A DNA stretch of 64,000 nt from Pedobacter rhizosphaerae (GCF_900111155.1 NZ_FOGG01000004.1:124001-188000), one strand, 5' to 3'. Counted from the stretch's first letter, positions 17,873 to 27,261 are shown. The notes: a model not told the origin generated them from the letters alone. Numbers and translations are program-made.

Positions 17873-18433
17873 ATGATCAAAAAGTCACAAATTCTGGCCC
17901 TCCTCACCGTTGTATTTCTCCTGATGTACTGTATTGGCGCAAAGGCTCAAAACTACATTGCTAATAATGTAAAAACAGCAATCTTCTCTTCTACGCCAAT
18001 TGAAGATGTTAAAGCAGCAAGTACAAAAACAACGGCTGTACTCCTCTCTAAAACCGGCGAATTTGCATTTCAGGTTCCCATTAAAAGCTTCGAGTTCGAA
18101 AAGCGGCTCATGCAGGAGCATTTTAATGAAAATTACCTTGAAAGCGATAAGTTTCCTACAGCAAATTTCAAAGGGAATTTAGATCCCAATATTAACTGGC
18201 AGAAAGACGCTGAGTACAATACAGTGGCTAAAGGTACCCTAACCATTCATGGTATAAGTAAAACCCGAAATATACCCGCTAAAATCACCATCAAAAATGG
18301 ATCAGCCACCATCATGGCCAGTTTTGAAGTGGCCTGTGCAGATCACGATATTAAAATTCCATCACTCGTTTTCACTAAAATAGCTAAAGTGATACAGGTA
18401 AAAGTAAATGGAACATTAACCCCGAAACCTTAA
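17873..18433 (+). CDS. YceI family periplasmic protein
   Basis: A 186-residue exported protein with signal peptide MIKKSQILALLTVVFLLMY...GAKAQ. YceI is a lipocalin-like fold that binds polyisoprenoids such as quinone-related lipids. Characteristic blocks are VPIKSFEFEKRLMQEHFNENYL, DKFPTANFKG and GTLTIHGISKTRNIPAKI. The ATG at 17873 is preferred to the TTG at 17858 because it gives a normal signal peptide. The gene is followed after 4 bases by a barrel protein and then a Rieske lipoprotein, suggesting one transcript and one process. Confidence 0.88.
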   Translation: MIKKSQILALLTVVFLLMYCIGAKAQNYIANNVKTAIFSSTPIEDVKAASTKTTAVLLSKTGEFAFQVPIKSFEFEKRLMQEHFNENYLESDKFPTANFKGNLDPNINWQKDAEYNTVAKGTLTIHGISKTRNIPAKITIKNGSATIMASFEVACADHDIKIPSLVFTKIAKVIQVKVNGTLTPKP

Positions 18434-18437
18434 TCCC

Positions 18438-19376
18438 ATGTTAAAAATCGCTACAATTATCGGCTTAAGCCTTTTTACTGCCAGTGTTGTCTCTGCTCAA
18501 TCTGCAGATTCCCTTTTAAAGTCAATAACAGATACCAGCCAGGTTAAAGTACTTAATCCCACCTTTAAATCAACCAGAATAGTATTATCACATTCTACAG
18601 AAACGCAGAAAAAGCACGATCTCGATTTGCGAATCAGGCACCACTTTGGAGATATTGGCGGCGAATTTGGTAGTGCCCATACCCTTTATGGTTTAGATGT
18701 GGCCTCCGATCTATTTATCGGCCTGGACTATGGTATCACCGATAAACTTACGGTAAGCATAGGAAGAAGCAAGCATGATGAGCTTTATAATGGCTTCATC
18801 AAATATAAGGTTCTGGAACAAGGCGGGGGCAAATCAGGAAATATACCTTTAAATATTACAGTTCTGGCTCAAATGGGCTTGATTGCGCGAGAGCCCTTTA
18901 CCACAACTGAATTTGCGAGTTATGGCAATAGATTATCCTATTTCTTACAACCCATATTTTCCAGAAAAATTACGCAAAGAATTTCTTTCCAGGTAGCCCC
19001 TTCCGTTTTGCTCAGGAAGAATACCATAGAAAGCAGAGATCCTGAAAGCTTATTCAGCATTGGCTTTGCAGGTAGAGCGAAAATTACAAAGAGACTCTCA
19101 TTTGTGGCTGATTATACATTGGTAAACGGCTTAAACAGACCAACAGACTTGACACAAAAATTCTACAATCCTTTGGGCGTAGGCCTGGAAATAGAAACTG
19201 GCGGACACGTATTCTCACTCAATTTTATGAATGCTGAATACATTACCGAAAATAGTTTTATAGCCGATACCCAAAAATCATGGAAGCATGGTGGAGTAAG
19301 GTTTGGTTTTACCATTTCCAGAAATTTCACCTTGTTCAAATCGAAAAACAAAGACATTCAATCTAAAATATACTAA
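18438..19376 (+). CDS. DUF5777-like outer membrane beta-barrel protein
   Basis: A 312-residue exported protein with signal peptide ending SVVSAQ. It has alternating hydrophobic strands with aromatic ends throughout (SDLFIGLDYGITDKLTVSIGRS, LFSIGFAGRAKITKRLSFVADYTLV), and IRHHFGDIGGEFG near residue 65 is the conserved start of DUF5777-type barrels. It ends in charged residues (KSKNKDIQSKIY) rather than the usual aromatic. It lies between the YceI and Rieske genes, with gaps of 4 and 11 bases. The family has no proven function; context suggests a role with a redox or lipid-binding system in the envelope. Confidence 0.7.
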   Translation: MLKIATIIGLSLFTASVVSAQSADSLLKSITDTSQVKVLNPTFKSTRIVLSHSTETQKKHDLDLRIRHHFGDIGGEFGSAHTLYGLDVASDLFIGLDYGITDKLTVSIGRSKHDELYNGFIKYKVLEQGGGKSGNIPLNITVLAQMGLIAREPFTTTEFASYGNRLSYFLQPIFSRKITQRISFQVAPSVLLRKNTIESRDPESLFSIGFAGRAKITKRLSFVADYTLVNGLNRPTDLTQKFYNPLGVGLEIETGGHVFSLNFMNAEYITENSFIADTQKSWKHGGVRFGFTISRNFTLFKSKNKDIQSKIY

Positions 19377-19387
19377 CAAAAACAATT

Positions 19388-19843
19388 ATGGAACGTAATG
19401 AATTTATTAAAAGCTTAGGCTTAGGGGTGGCACTAGTTTGTACAGGTGCTTGCTTTTCAGCATGTGGTAAAAAAGATGATGGAGAAGCGCCAAATCCACC
19501 ATCTGGTGGTGGCGGTGTTCCATCTGGAACAACTGCTAGCGTTGATTTAAACAGTCAGCTTCTCGCCGTGGGCACATCAGTAGTGGTTAGCGGAATTCTC
19601 ATTATTCGCACTGCAACAGGAAATGTAGCGGGCTCTTTTTCGGCCACACAAGCTGTTTGTCCTCACCAGGGCGGGGCATTGAATTTTATCCAGGCCAATA
19701 ATTTTATTCAGTGTAGTTTACATGCTGCCAGGTACACCACTTCCGGAACCATTTTGGCTCAACCTAATGACGGTGGAACCACCAGCGCATTAAAAGTTTA
19801 TCCCGTTACCATTACAGGCAATACATTAACGGCAACTGCATAG
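19388..19843 (+). CDS. Rieske [2Fe-2S] lipoprotein
   Basis: A 151-residue protein carrying a lipoprotein-type N-terminus with cysteines at LVCTGACFSACGKK and a Gly/Pro/Ser-rich linker, then a Rieske domain. The cluster ligands are visible as CPHQGG and CSLHAA, spaced by about 20 residues as in small Rieske domains, with no disulfide cysteines, so it is ferredoxin-like rather than bc1-like. It is probably anchored in the envelope and carries electrons. It is the third gene of the YceI/barrel/Rieske unit and is followed by a terminator. The exact acylated cysteine is uncertain. Confidence 0.87.
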   Translation: MERNEFIKSLGLGVALVCTGACFSACGKKDDGEAPNPPSGGGGVPSGTTASVDLNSQLLAVGTSVVVSGILIIRTATGNVAGSFSATQAVCPHQGGALNFIQANNFIQCSLHAARYTTSGTILAQPNDGGTTSALKVYPVTITGNTLTATA

Positions 19844-19861
19844 TTTTATATTTTTAAGGGT

Positions 19862-19894
19862 AAGGCAGTGTCAATAAAATGATACTGCTTTTTA
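19862..19894 (+). terminator. Intrinsic terminator after the Rieske gene
   Basis: GCAGTGTCA pairs with TGATACTGC (one G-T pair) around a six-base loop and is followed by TTTTTATTT. Confidence 0.75.
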
Positions 19895-19998
19895 TTTCCC
19901 TTTAAAATGGTTAAATTTATATATCTGGTTATGTTCTAAGTACTTTTTATGGAATGTACCCGCTTTGGGCATCTATAAATTGTTATTAAATAAAACAC

Positions 19999-20535
19999 AT
20001 GATTATGAAACCATTAAAATCGATTTTGACTGCAGCACTCTTTTTCCTGGCAGCTCAAACATTCGCACAAACAGATAAGGAAACCACATTAAGAATTGTA
20101 AAAGATAAAGCTTATACTTTTGTGGCGAATACAGCTATCCCTATGTCTAATACGGATGTCAATAAAATTTTAAGTATGCTTCCTGGTGGTCAGGGGGGCT
20201 CTACTATTAACCTGACGGGTTCTCAATACGACTTTAAAGTAACACCAGATAGCGTTGTAGCCTACTTACCTTACTACGGAAGGGCTTTCAACGCTCCGTT
20301 TGACCCCACTGAAGGTGGAATAAAATTTACTTCTAAAAACTTTACCTACAAGGAAAGTAAGAATAAGAAAGGTAATTACACCATTCAAATCAATACTAAA
20401 GATGTTAAGCGAGATAACTATATGCTCACCCTAAATATTACAACCACAGGTTATGCATCTTTAACTGCCACCAGTAACAATAAGCAACCCATTATTTTTA
20501 ACGGTTACTTAGAAGAGCCTAAAAAGAAAGATTAA
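19999..20535 (+). CDS. DUF4251 family exported protein
   Basis: A 178-residue protein with signal peptide ending QTFAQ. The block YDFKVTPDSVVAYLPYYGRAFNAPF is the hallmark of DUF4251, followed by GGIKFTSKNFTYKES and a C-terminal NKQPIIFNGYLEEP. The family is confined mainly to Bacteroidetes and has no assigned function. An ATG two codons downstream (20005) is an equally good start. It stands alone, convergent with the glutaminyl cyclase gene, with a shared terminator between them. Confidence 0.82.
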   Translation: MIMKPLKSILTAALFFLAAQTFAQTDKETTLRIVKDKAYTFVANTAIPMSNTDVNKILSMLPGGQGGSTINLTGSQYDFKVTPDSVVAYLPYYGRAFNAPFDPTEGGIKFTSKNFTYKESKNKKGNYTIQINTKDVKRDNYMLTLNITTTGYASLTATSNNKQPIIFNGYLEEPKKKD

Positions 20536-20545
20536 TTGCGAACCT

Positions 20546-20690
20546 AAGGTTCCTGGTGCCCACCAGCCGAAATGGAGAAGTTTGTAAATGATAGTAGGAG
20601 GACTGGTAGGTGGGGACACCAACCAGTAGAGAAATTGTCAGGTTGAGCCTGTCGAAACGCTGCTTACTGACAGTACACACTCCAACTTTT
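20546..20690. repeat. Interspersed palindromes (CTGGTG/CACCAG and GAGCCTGTCGA types)
   Basis: CTGGTG-CC-CACCAG at about 20550, then CTGGTAGGTGGGGACACCAACCAG split over 20604-20627, then GTTGAGCCTGTCGAAACG. Related CTGG/CCAG units occur at 27991, 28380 and 42115, and GAGCCTGTCGA-type units at 41757 and 52171. No gene is present between 20536 and 20771. Confidence 0.6.
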
Positions 20691-20698
20691 CAGCAACT

Positions 20699-20734
20699 AA
20701 AACGCCCAGGAAATGATAAACTCCTGGGCGTTTT
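20699..20734. terminator. Bidirectional terminator between convergent genes
   Basis: AAAACGCCCAGGA (20699-20711) pairs perfectly with TCCTGGGCGTTTT (20722-20734). T-runs follow in both directions, so it can serve the DUF4251 gene (plus) and the glutaminyl cyclase gene (minus). Confidence 0.88.
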
Positions 20735-20771
20735 ATTTATTTTCCATCCTCTATTTTCTATTCCCTGTTTC

Positions 20772-21860
20772 CTACTTCTTAACCAGTTTAATCTCAAAAA
20801 TATGAGGCCATTTTTTGCCTGTTACAAATAATCTTTTGCCTGTTTTGTCATAGGCAATACCATTAAGTACATTATTGGCAATCGCATCTTCGGTTTTGAA
20901 ATATCCGTTAGGCAACAAACCCGATAAATCAGCCCTCCCCTCTACTGCACCCGTTTCGGGGTTTATAATCAAAATATAATTAGTGGTGTAAACATTGGCA
21001 TAAATCTTCCCATCAATTACTTCTAATTCATTTAAGTTATCAATCTGGCTTTTATTGTCAAAAACATCAATTGACCCAATTTTGTTATAATTGTTCTTAT
21101 CTAAAAAGAAGATCGTATTTGATCCATCGGTATTTAAAACCTTTTGTCCGTCAAAAGCCAATCCCCAGCCCTCTCTTCCCGTTGTATAGGGGAATTCGCT
21201 TAATTTCTTTAAGGTAGCTTTATCGTAAACAAAACCAATTTTTTCCCGGTAAGTGAGCTGAATAATCTTATCTCCGATCACGGTAATTCCCTCGCCAAAA
21301 TATTGCTTATCTAAATTGGTTTGCTGTAAAATTTTTCCGGTTGACGGATTTACCTTGCGCAGACTAGAATGGCCATAATCACCGGCACATTCATAGAAAA
21401 AACCATCATGATATTCTAACCCCTCTACATACGAAGAAGTATCGTGAGGCAAGGTTTTAATCACTTTGTAGGTATATTCTTCCGGAGCAGTAGCAGATAG
21501 AATATTGATATTGGAAGTTAAATCTTCCGATTGTCCTTCTCCATATATTTTAGCCGTAAGCAGGTGATTTCCTAATTTTAGACCTGCTGTTTTGAATCTA
21601 ACGGCAGTTGTATCGGTTTTGGAAATTACAGGAACAGTATCCAATAGGTAAACCACTGAGTCTACCTTCTTTTCCTTACCAAAAAGAACTTTCACCTCAA
21701 AATCCTTCCCGGATGATACATTCAGCCCAATCATGGGCGAAATAAAACTTCTGTACGTTGATGGACTATCCGAACGACAGGCACTTGCCAAGGATAAAAC
21801 AGCAGATAGAATAAATAATTTTTGAATGGAATTAATCTTGTGGCCAAAAAGCATCTTCAA
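20772..21860 (-). CDS. Glutaminyl-peptide cyclotransferase (plant/bacterial type) lipoprotein
   Basis: A 362-residue protein with a lipoprotein signal (ILSAVLSLASAC) and an N-terminal extra beta domain up to about residue 130. The plant-type glutaminyl cyclase five-bladed propeller follows: SYVEGLEYHDGFFYECAGDYGHS, GEGITVIGDKIIQLTY, GREGWGLAFDG and the NLNELEVIDGKIYANV region. It forms N-terminal pyroglutamate on exported proteins. The motif comparison with family PF05096 is from memory. Its start overlaps the end of yraN by 29 bases, so the two are translationally linked; no later ATG would keep the lipoprotein signal. Confidence 0.85.
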   Translation of the reverse strand: MKMLFGHKINSIQKLFILSAVLSLASACRSDSPSTYRSFISPMIGLNVSSGKDFEVKVLFGKEKKVDSVVYLLDTVPVISKTDTTAVRFKTAGLKLGNHLLTAKIYGEGQSEDLTSNINILSATAPEEYTYKVIKTLPHDTSSYVEGLEYHDGFFYECAGDYGHSSLRKVNPSTGKILQQTNLDKQYFGEGITVIGDKIIQLTYREKIGFVYDKATLKKLSEFPYTTGREGWGLAFDGQKVLNTDGSNTIFFLDKNNYNKIGSIDVFDNKSQIDNLNELEVIDGKIYANVYTTNYILIINPETGAVEGRADLSGLLPNGYFKTEDAIANNVLNGIAYDKTGKRLFVTGKKWPHIFEIKLVKK

Positions 21861-22197
21861 TATGGTTTAATGTGTAATGATTATCTTTTGTAAATGTTAT
21901 AGCAATAATATCGAATCTTATTTCATGTTGATGATTCATTAACTCAATGTAAGCGAGTGAGGCCATTTCTAATTGTTTTTGTTTAGCCATCTGTACAAAT
22001 TCCTCTGGCCGACCAAAGGCGACAGAACTGCGGGTTTTTACCTCAACAAATACCATCAACTTATCTTTATAAGCAATCAGATCGATTTCGGCCTTCCCAT
22101 GAGTCCAATTTTCATCTAATATCTCAAATCCTGCGGCTTCAAGATGTTGTTTGGCAATGCTTTCTCCATTTCTACCTAAATCGTTATGTCTTGCCAT
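21832..22197 (-). CDS. YraN/UPF0102 family nuclease-fold protein
   Basis: A 121-residue protein of the restriction-endonuclease-like fold: GRNGESIAKQHLEAAGFEIL, then the nuclease core with E-ID-(x)-EVK (KAEIDLIAYKDKLMVFVEVKTRSS), length typical. The role of the family is poorly defined, with links to DNA uptake and repair. It lies between dnaG (32 bases upstream on the same strand) and the glutaminyl cyclase, which it overlaps. It is probably co-transcribed with dnaG. Confidence 0.88.
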   Translation of the reverse strand: MARHNDLGRNGESIAKQHLEAAGFEILDENWTHGKAEIDLIAYKDKLMVFVEVKTRSSVAFGRPEEFVQMAKQKQLEMASLAYIELMNHQHEIRFDIIAITFTKDNHYTLNHIEDAFWPQD

Positions 22198-22228
22198 GAT
22201 CTTTTATACCATCCTGAGTTAGTTTATA

Positions 22229-24226
22229 TTACTTTACAATCACAGAACCTAAAAATTTGGAAATCTCGCGCTCAACTCCTTTAATCACCCCGTAACGTTG
22301 CATCAAAATCATTTGGTTATCGCCATCCTTCTCCTCCTTAATCTCCTTTAATAAATTCATCAAAATCTTATCTACCTTTTTCTTCTTCAAATGGAATATC
22401 CCACCTAAAATAGTTGCCTTAAGATTCATTGTTTCATCCTTAACATAAATTAAGTGCTTATTTAACCAATTTTCACTTAGGGCATAAGGAGAAGTAGAAA
22501 GGGTAATGGCTAAATCGGCTATTTCACGATCTTGATTGGCAATAAAATAGTTGGCTGTTGGCAATCGTCCGTTATCAATTTCCTGTTTATAATAATCGAT
22601 AATTTGCTTACAGATGGGATCTTCGAACTCCACATCGGCAAGATTCTGCATGACAAATGAACCAATGTACATGTCGTCTATCTTATCCCAGTTAACCAGT
22701 TCATGGCCGTAAGCCAGTAGAAGACGTACAATCTCTTTTTCCTGAACCTCATCTTGCTTAACTACAGGCTCACCATACCCGGTAGGGCCGGCAGAATCGT
22801 CCCATAAATCATCTGGTGGGCCAAGCGGCTCGGGCGGGCCACCACTAAAGGCGGGGTTGCCACTGAAAGAGGAATTACTGCTACCACCCGACCGGTTATT
22901 ACTTTCGAAAGTTTTTTTGCTTTTCGCCGAACGCATTTTGTTCAGTTCGGTCATTAAAATTCTCTCTTCTATTTCTAAAAGGCTGCTACATTCTCTGATG
23001 AATACTGAAGCCTTAATTGGATCAGGAATTTTCGCAATACTTTCTACAATGTCACGGATAATTCCTGCTCGTTTAATCGGATCGTTGCCTGCCTCTTTAA
23101 GCAATACATTGGCTTTGTAGAGGATAAAATCCTTTCTATTATTTTCAATGTAAATTTTAAATGCGCCCGCACCAACATGATGCATGTAAGAATCGGGGTC
23201 ATGACCATCGGGGAAGGAAACAATTTTCACGTTCAAACCTTCCTCTAAAATCATATCCAAACCACGTAGTGAGGCTTTAATACCCGCCGCATCACCATCA
23301 AAAAGAATGGTTACGTTTTGGGTAAAACGGCCAATCAGCTTAATTTGCTCGGTAGTTAATGAAGTTCCCGAAGAGGCTACCACATTTTCTACTCCTGCCT
23401 GGTGCACAGAAAGTACATCAGCATAACCCTCAGCTAAATAACAGTTATCTAAATCTCTGATGGCTTTCTTGGCATGAAAAAGCCCGTAAAGCACATTCGA
23501 CTTGTGATAAATATCGCTTTCAGGAGAGTTAACATACTTAGGAACATTTTTATCTGTTTTTAAGGTTCTACCCCCAAAACCGATAACTCTTCCTGTAAAA
23601 TTATGAATGGGGAACATCACCCGTCCACGGAAGCGGTCATATATTTTACCCTTATCGTTTTTAATAGATAAACCCGTTTGCTCTAAAAACTCCAGCTTAT
23701 GGCCAGCATTTGTAGCACTGGAAGTTAAAGCCTCCCATACATCTGGTGAATAACCTACCTCAAATTTCTTCAGGATATCTTCTCTAAATCCGCGCTCCTT
23801 GAAATAGCTTAAGCCAATTCCCCGGCCTTCATCTGTTTCCCATAGCTGTTTAACAAAGAAAGCTGAGGCAAATTGAGAAACAATGTATAAACTCTCCTTG
23901 GCATTTTGTGCTTCGGCATCCTGAGGACTAAGCTCTGCCTCCTCTACTTCAATATTATACTTATTGGCTAAAAACTTAAGTGCTTCCGGATAGGAGTACT
24001 TCTCGTGATCCATGATAAAGCGTACCGAATCACCCCCCTTACCGCAGCCAAAACATTTATAAATCCCCTTGGTTACCGATACGTGAAAAGATGGGGTTTT
24101 CTCACCATGAAAAGGGCAATTACCGATTAAGCTGGTTCCCCGTTTTTTCAGATGCACAAAATCTCCCACCACTTCCTCTATCCGAGCGGTTTCCATTATC
24201 TTATCTATCGTTTCCCGATTTATCAT
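22229..24226 (-). CDS. dnaG: DNA primase
   Basis: A 665-residue replication primase. The N-terminal zinc finger CPFHGEKTPSFHVSVTKGIY-KCFGC (about residues 37-63) is complete. The TOPRIM catalytic core follows, with EGYADVLSVHQAG and the metal-binding LFDGDAAGIKA. A Gly/Ser/Pro-rich linker around residues 445-490 (SGGSSNSSFSGNPAFSGGPPEP) leads to the helicase-interacting C-terminal domain. It is slightly longer than the E. coli protein because of the linker. It starts the minus-strand unit dnaG-yraN-glutaminyl cyclase. Confidence 0.96.
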   Translation of the reverse strand: MINRETIDKIMETARIEEVVGDFVHLKKRGTSLIGNCPFHGEKTPSFHVSVTKGIYKCFGCGKGGDSVRFIMDHEKYSYPEALKFLANKYNIEVEEAELSPQDAEAQNAKESLYIVSQFASAFFVKQLWETDEGRGIGLSYFKERGFREDILKKFEVGYSPDVWEALTSSATNAGHKLEFLEQTGLSIKNDKGKIYDRFRGRVMFPIHNFTGRVIGFGGRTLKTDKNVPKYVNSPESDIYHKSNVLYGLFHAKKAIRDLDNCYLAEGYADVLSVHQAGVENVVASSGTSLTTEQIKLIGRFTQNVTILFDGDAAGIKASLRGLDMILEEGLNVKIVSFPDGHDPDSYMHHVGAGAFKIYIENNRKDFILYKANVLLKEAGNDPIKRAGIIRDIVESIAKIPDPIKASVFIRECSSLLEIEERILMTELNKMRSAKSKKTFESNNRSGGSSNSSFSGNPAFSGGPPEPLGPPDDLWDDSAGPTGYGEPVVKQDEVQEKEIVRLLLAYGHELVNWDKIDDMYIGSFVMQNLADVEFEDPICKQIIDYYKQEIDNGRLPTANYFIANQDREIADLAITLSTSPYALSENWLNKHLIYVKDETMNLKATILGGIFHLKKKKVDKILMNLLKEIKEEKDGDNQMILMQRYGVIKGVEREISKFLGSVIVK

Positions 24227-24325
24227 ATATCTTTAAAGTTCGCCATTGCTCAAGGCAGGGCGAGAATACCTCTTGCTTTTATTTTTTTGTTTTATCAAGG
24301 CCTGAACCTCAGAACCCAACAAAAA

Positions 24326-24985
24326 TTACTTCACTAAAGGCAATAACTGATCGGCTACCAATTTATTGCCTTGTTCATTCAAGTGTACCCTATCTGTTGT
24401 TAATACACCTTTTTCTTTGCCTTCTGTATTATTTTGGGCTTCATATTCAGCAAAAACCTTTCTCAAATCACAAAGTGGAAGGTTGTTTTTGGTTGCCAGA
24501 TTCCGAATACCCTGTGCATATTTATTTAAATCTGCATCCAACTCATTTGTACCATCCTTTTTCTCGCCAACAACTGATGGTGTGCAAACTACAACCTTAC
24601 TGCCAGCACCCTGAATTTTATTAATCAGTGCCTGGTAAAACTTAAAATATTTATCGTAGTCAGTTCCTGTGTGCGAGGTTTGTTTGTGCCAAACGTCATT
24701 AATACCCACATAAATCACAACCAAATCAGGCTTCTTATTTAGTACATCGTCTTCTAAACGGAGATACAGATCATAAACTTTATTTCCACCAATACCAGCA
24801 CCGATAATGTCATACCTGGTAGAATCTAAAGCCTTTTTGATTAATGTGACATATCCATTTTTAGACACCCCCTGTTGCGTAATAGAGTCGCCAAAAAAGA
24901 TGATCCGCTTAGGTTTAAATGTCATTGATGTTAAAAAAAATAAACAGGTAAATAGTAAAATGCTCGTTTTAAATATTGTTTTCAT
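24326..24985 (-). CDS. Exported SGNH/GDSL hydrolase
   Basis: A 219-residue protein with all four SGNH blocks: GDSIT (nucleophile Ser, block I), GIGGNKVYDL (block II), VVIYVGINDVW with the GxND Asn (block III), and DRVHLNEQG with catalytic Asp and His (block V). The start is set at 24985 (MKTIFKTSILLFTCLFFL), which gives a signal peptide; the ORF extends ten codons further upstream, but without need. Substrates of this fold in Bacteroidetes include esterified sugars and lipids. It is the first gene upstream of dnaG on the same strand, 99 bases away, and probably independent. Confidence 0.87.
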   Translation of the reverse strand: MKTIFKTSILLFTCLFFLTSMTFKPKRIIFFGDSITQQGVSKNGYVTLIKKALDSTRYDIIGAGIGGNKVYDLYLRLEDDVLNKKPDLVVIYVGINDVWHKQTSHTGTDYDKYFKFYQALINKIQGAGSKVVVCTPSVVGEKKDGTNELDADLNKYAQGIRNLATKNNLPLCDLRKVFAEYEAQNNTEGKEKGVLTTDRVHLNEQGNKLVADQLLPLVK

Positions 24986-25039
24986 GGTTCTATAGTTGAA
25001 CCATAAATATAACAAATCTTTTAAGCGATTTTAAAGCTA

Positions 25040-25984
25040 CTACTGCTTTTCCAGACGATAGTCTTTGTGTAATACTAAGAAACTGGCACGTTCTTCCTTT
25101 TTAAATGGAACATTCCAATTACCCTGATAAGTGATTTTCGTGGGCAATTTATCTGCGCCAAAATAACCCATTTCAATATTCATCTGTACATCAAAATCAA
25201 ACAGCATGTTGCTGTATTTCATGTCTACATATCTACCCAGGATATTAAAATTACGTTTATCGAATATAGTAACCAACTCCTTAATCATGATCCCGTCTTT
25301 CGTCCAGCTGCTTAAATCTGGTTTTACCGAAACCCTAAAGCGATAAACGGGAATAGAATCCAGGTAAGTAGCCGAGGTAAAGCCATAATCGTAATACTGG
25401 CGCATATTGGCACTAAAAATTTCAGTTTTACTGCCTATAAATGGGATACCTTTTACCGGCCTTCCAGGATTAAAAATCAATGTCTTCAATTTATCCTTGT
25501 AGCTTTCGTTCGTACCACCGCCCTTCTTACCATCCATTGGCGCATTTTTAACAAAATCGGTACTGTAAGCATTCATAAAAATGTAATCAAACATCTCTAC
25601 GGTATAAAGTTGGTACTTACCATTTTTCTTATACACCTTACCCGTATCCTGTTTTACTAAATACTCCAATTTATAAGGGCCACTATTGTTATGGCGTATT
25701 TTTCTATAGATGCGGCCATTAACCTTATTCTTTTTATCATAAGTATAAATGCGATTCTCTGCAATGAAACTATAGCGTTTCATATCGCGAAAAGATTGAT
25801 AAAAAGAGGTATCGTTAATGATTTTATTGATAAACGTCTCTATATTCAACCGCTCCGCCTTGATATTTACAGCAGAATCAAGCGTGATGGTTTTGAGTGT
25901 ATCGGGATTAAAACGGGAAATTTCCTGACTATATCCCAAAAACACGAATGACGTTAAAAATAAGAACAGCAATATTTTCTTCAT
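25040..25984 (-). CDS. Exported protein of unknown function
   Basis: A 314-residue protein with a clear signal peptide (MKKILLFLFLTSFVFLGYSQ). It is rich in lysine and aromatic residues, with a predicted beta-rich body (YGFTSATYLDSIPVYRFRVSVKP, NFNILGRYVDMKYSNMLFDFDVQM), reminiscent of periplasmic DUF-type proteins of Bacteroidetes that carry a carboxypeptidase-like or outer-membrane-linked role. I do not recognise a named domain. It is intact, lies 54 bases upstream of the SGNH gene on the same strand, and could be a periplasmic or surface lipocalin-like protein; this is a guess. Confidence 0.7.
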   Translation of the reverse strand: MKKILLFLFLTSFVFLGYSQEISRFNPDTLKTITLDSAVNIKAERLNIETFINKIINDTSFYQSFRDMKRYSFIAENRIYTYDKKNKVNGRIYRKIRHNNSGPYKLEYLVKQDTGKVYKKNGKYQLYTVEMFDYIFMNAYSTDFVKNAPMDGKKGGGTNESYKDKLKTLIFNPGRPVKGIPFIGSKTEIFSANMRQYYDYGFTSATYLDSIPVYRFRVSVKPDLSSWTKDGIMIKELVTIFDKRNFNILGRYVDMKYSNMLFDFDVQMNIEMGYFGADKLPTKITYQGNWNVPFKKEERASFLVLHKDYRLEKQ

Positions 25985-26076
25985 GCTTAATGTACTGACA
26001 AAAACGGTGCCCGTTTAAAATGGAAAGAGGTGAGCAGCAATATCAGTAGATCTTCCTGCTCACAATATATTTCGAT

Positions 26077-27261
26077 CTAGTTTCCTAGCTGTTTCACTGC
26101 GATGTAAGCCATAAGGCCTGTGGATATCTTTAAAGCATCTTCATCTATATCAAATTTCGGTGTATGTACCGAATGCATGGTATCTTTCTCGGCATTGCCC
26201 GTACCTAATCTATAAAAACAGGCATCGGTAACTTGCGAATAGAAAGCAAAATCTTCTGCTGCCATCCAAATATCCAGATCAACAATTTTGTCTTTACCCA
26301 GAAAATCTTCTGCAAATTGTCTGGCATTTCCAGTTAACTTCTCTTCATTAATTAAAAATGGATAGCCTTTATGAATATCAAAATCACAGCTTCCGCCCAT
26401 GCTTTCTGCCATACCCTCTGCCATTTTCTTCATGCGCTTGTGTGCTTCGGCACGCCACTCTTCATCCAGGGTTCTGAATGTTCCTTCAATTTTTACCTCA
26501 TTCGGGATAATATTGGTTGCGCCATTGGCAATCACCTTTCCAAAAGATAAAACAGATGGTAAACGTGGATCCGCATTGCGGGATACGATTTGTTGCAGGG
26601 CGATGATAATGTGAGAAGCAATAACTACCGGATCGATATTTTGGTGAGGCTGTGCACCATGGCCACCCTTTCCCGTAACCGTTACATAAAGCTCATCGGT
26701 AGAAGCCATGTAAACTCCAGAACGGAAACCGACCTTACCGCTTTCAATCATAGGCATTACATGCTGACCTACTATAGCCTGCGGTTTCGGATTTTCGAGC
26801 ACGCCTTCTTTAATCATGATACTTGCTCCACCGGGAAGTAATTCCTCAGCCGGCTGGAAAATCAACTTAATTGTACCGCCAAACTCATCCTTTAACTGAT
26901 TTAAGATATAAGCCGTTCCCAAAAGTGATGAGGTGTGAACATCATGCCCACATGCATGCATTACCCCATGATTTTTAGATTTATAAGGTTTATCATTCGC
27001 TTCATGAATCGGCAGGGCATCCATATCGGCGCGCAATGCAATAATTTGATCTGAAGGTTTGTTTCCCTTTATTAAACCTACCACACCCGTATTGGCGCAG
27101 GAAGTAAATTCAATCCCCCATTTGGTCAACTTATCTTTAACGAATAAAGAAGTTTCGAATTCTTTAAAAGATAACTCCGGATTGGCGTGGAGGTGATGAC
27201 GGAAGCCAACCACATCATTATAAATATTGGCTGCTAATTCTTGAATCTTATTTTTGATCAT
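26077..27261 (-). CDS. Cytoplasmic M20-family amidohydrolase
   Basis: A 394-residue protein without a signal peptide. Metal-site motifs are MHACGHDVHTSS (about residue 107), PAEELLPGG, GQHVMP and the C-terminal MHSVHTPKFD; the lid domain carries VTGKGGHGAQPHQNIDPV. It is a hippurate/N-acyl-amino-acid hydrolase type and paralogue of the exported enzyme at 9412-10716. Its ATG lies inside the 3' end of the SPOR gene (14-base overlap), so the two are translationally coupled. Substrate unknown. Confidence 0.9.
   Translation of the reverse strand: MIKNKIQELAANIYNDVVGFRHHLHANPELSFKEFETSLFVKDKLTKWGIEFTSCANTGVVGLIKGNKPSDQIIALRADMDALPIHEANDKPYKSKNHGVMHACGHDVHTSSLLGTAYILNQLKDEFGGTIKLIFQPAEELLPGGASIMIKEGVLENPKPQAIVGQHVMPMIESGKVGFRSGVYMASTDELYVTVTGKGGHGAQPHQNIDPVVIASHIIIALQQIVSRNADPRLPSVLSFGKVIANGATNIIPNEVKIEGTFRTLDEEWRAEAHKRMKKMAEGMAESMGGSCDFDIHKGYPFLINEEKLTGNARQFAEDFLGKDKIVDLDIWMAAEDFAFYSQVTDACFYRLGTGNAEKDTMHSVHTPKFDIDEDALKISTGLMAYIAVKQLGN

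Noticed and set aside
22229..22240. A terminator directly after dnaG
   Set aside because: No hairpin with T-run is visible in the 31-base gap to yraN; cotranscription is more likely.
24091..24624. 177-codon plus-strand ORF
   Set aside because: Antisense to the 5' end of dnaG and to the SGNH hydrolase, both of which have complete motifs.
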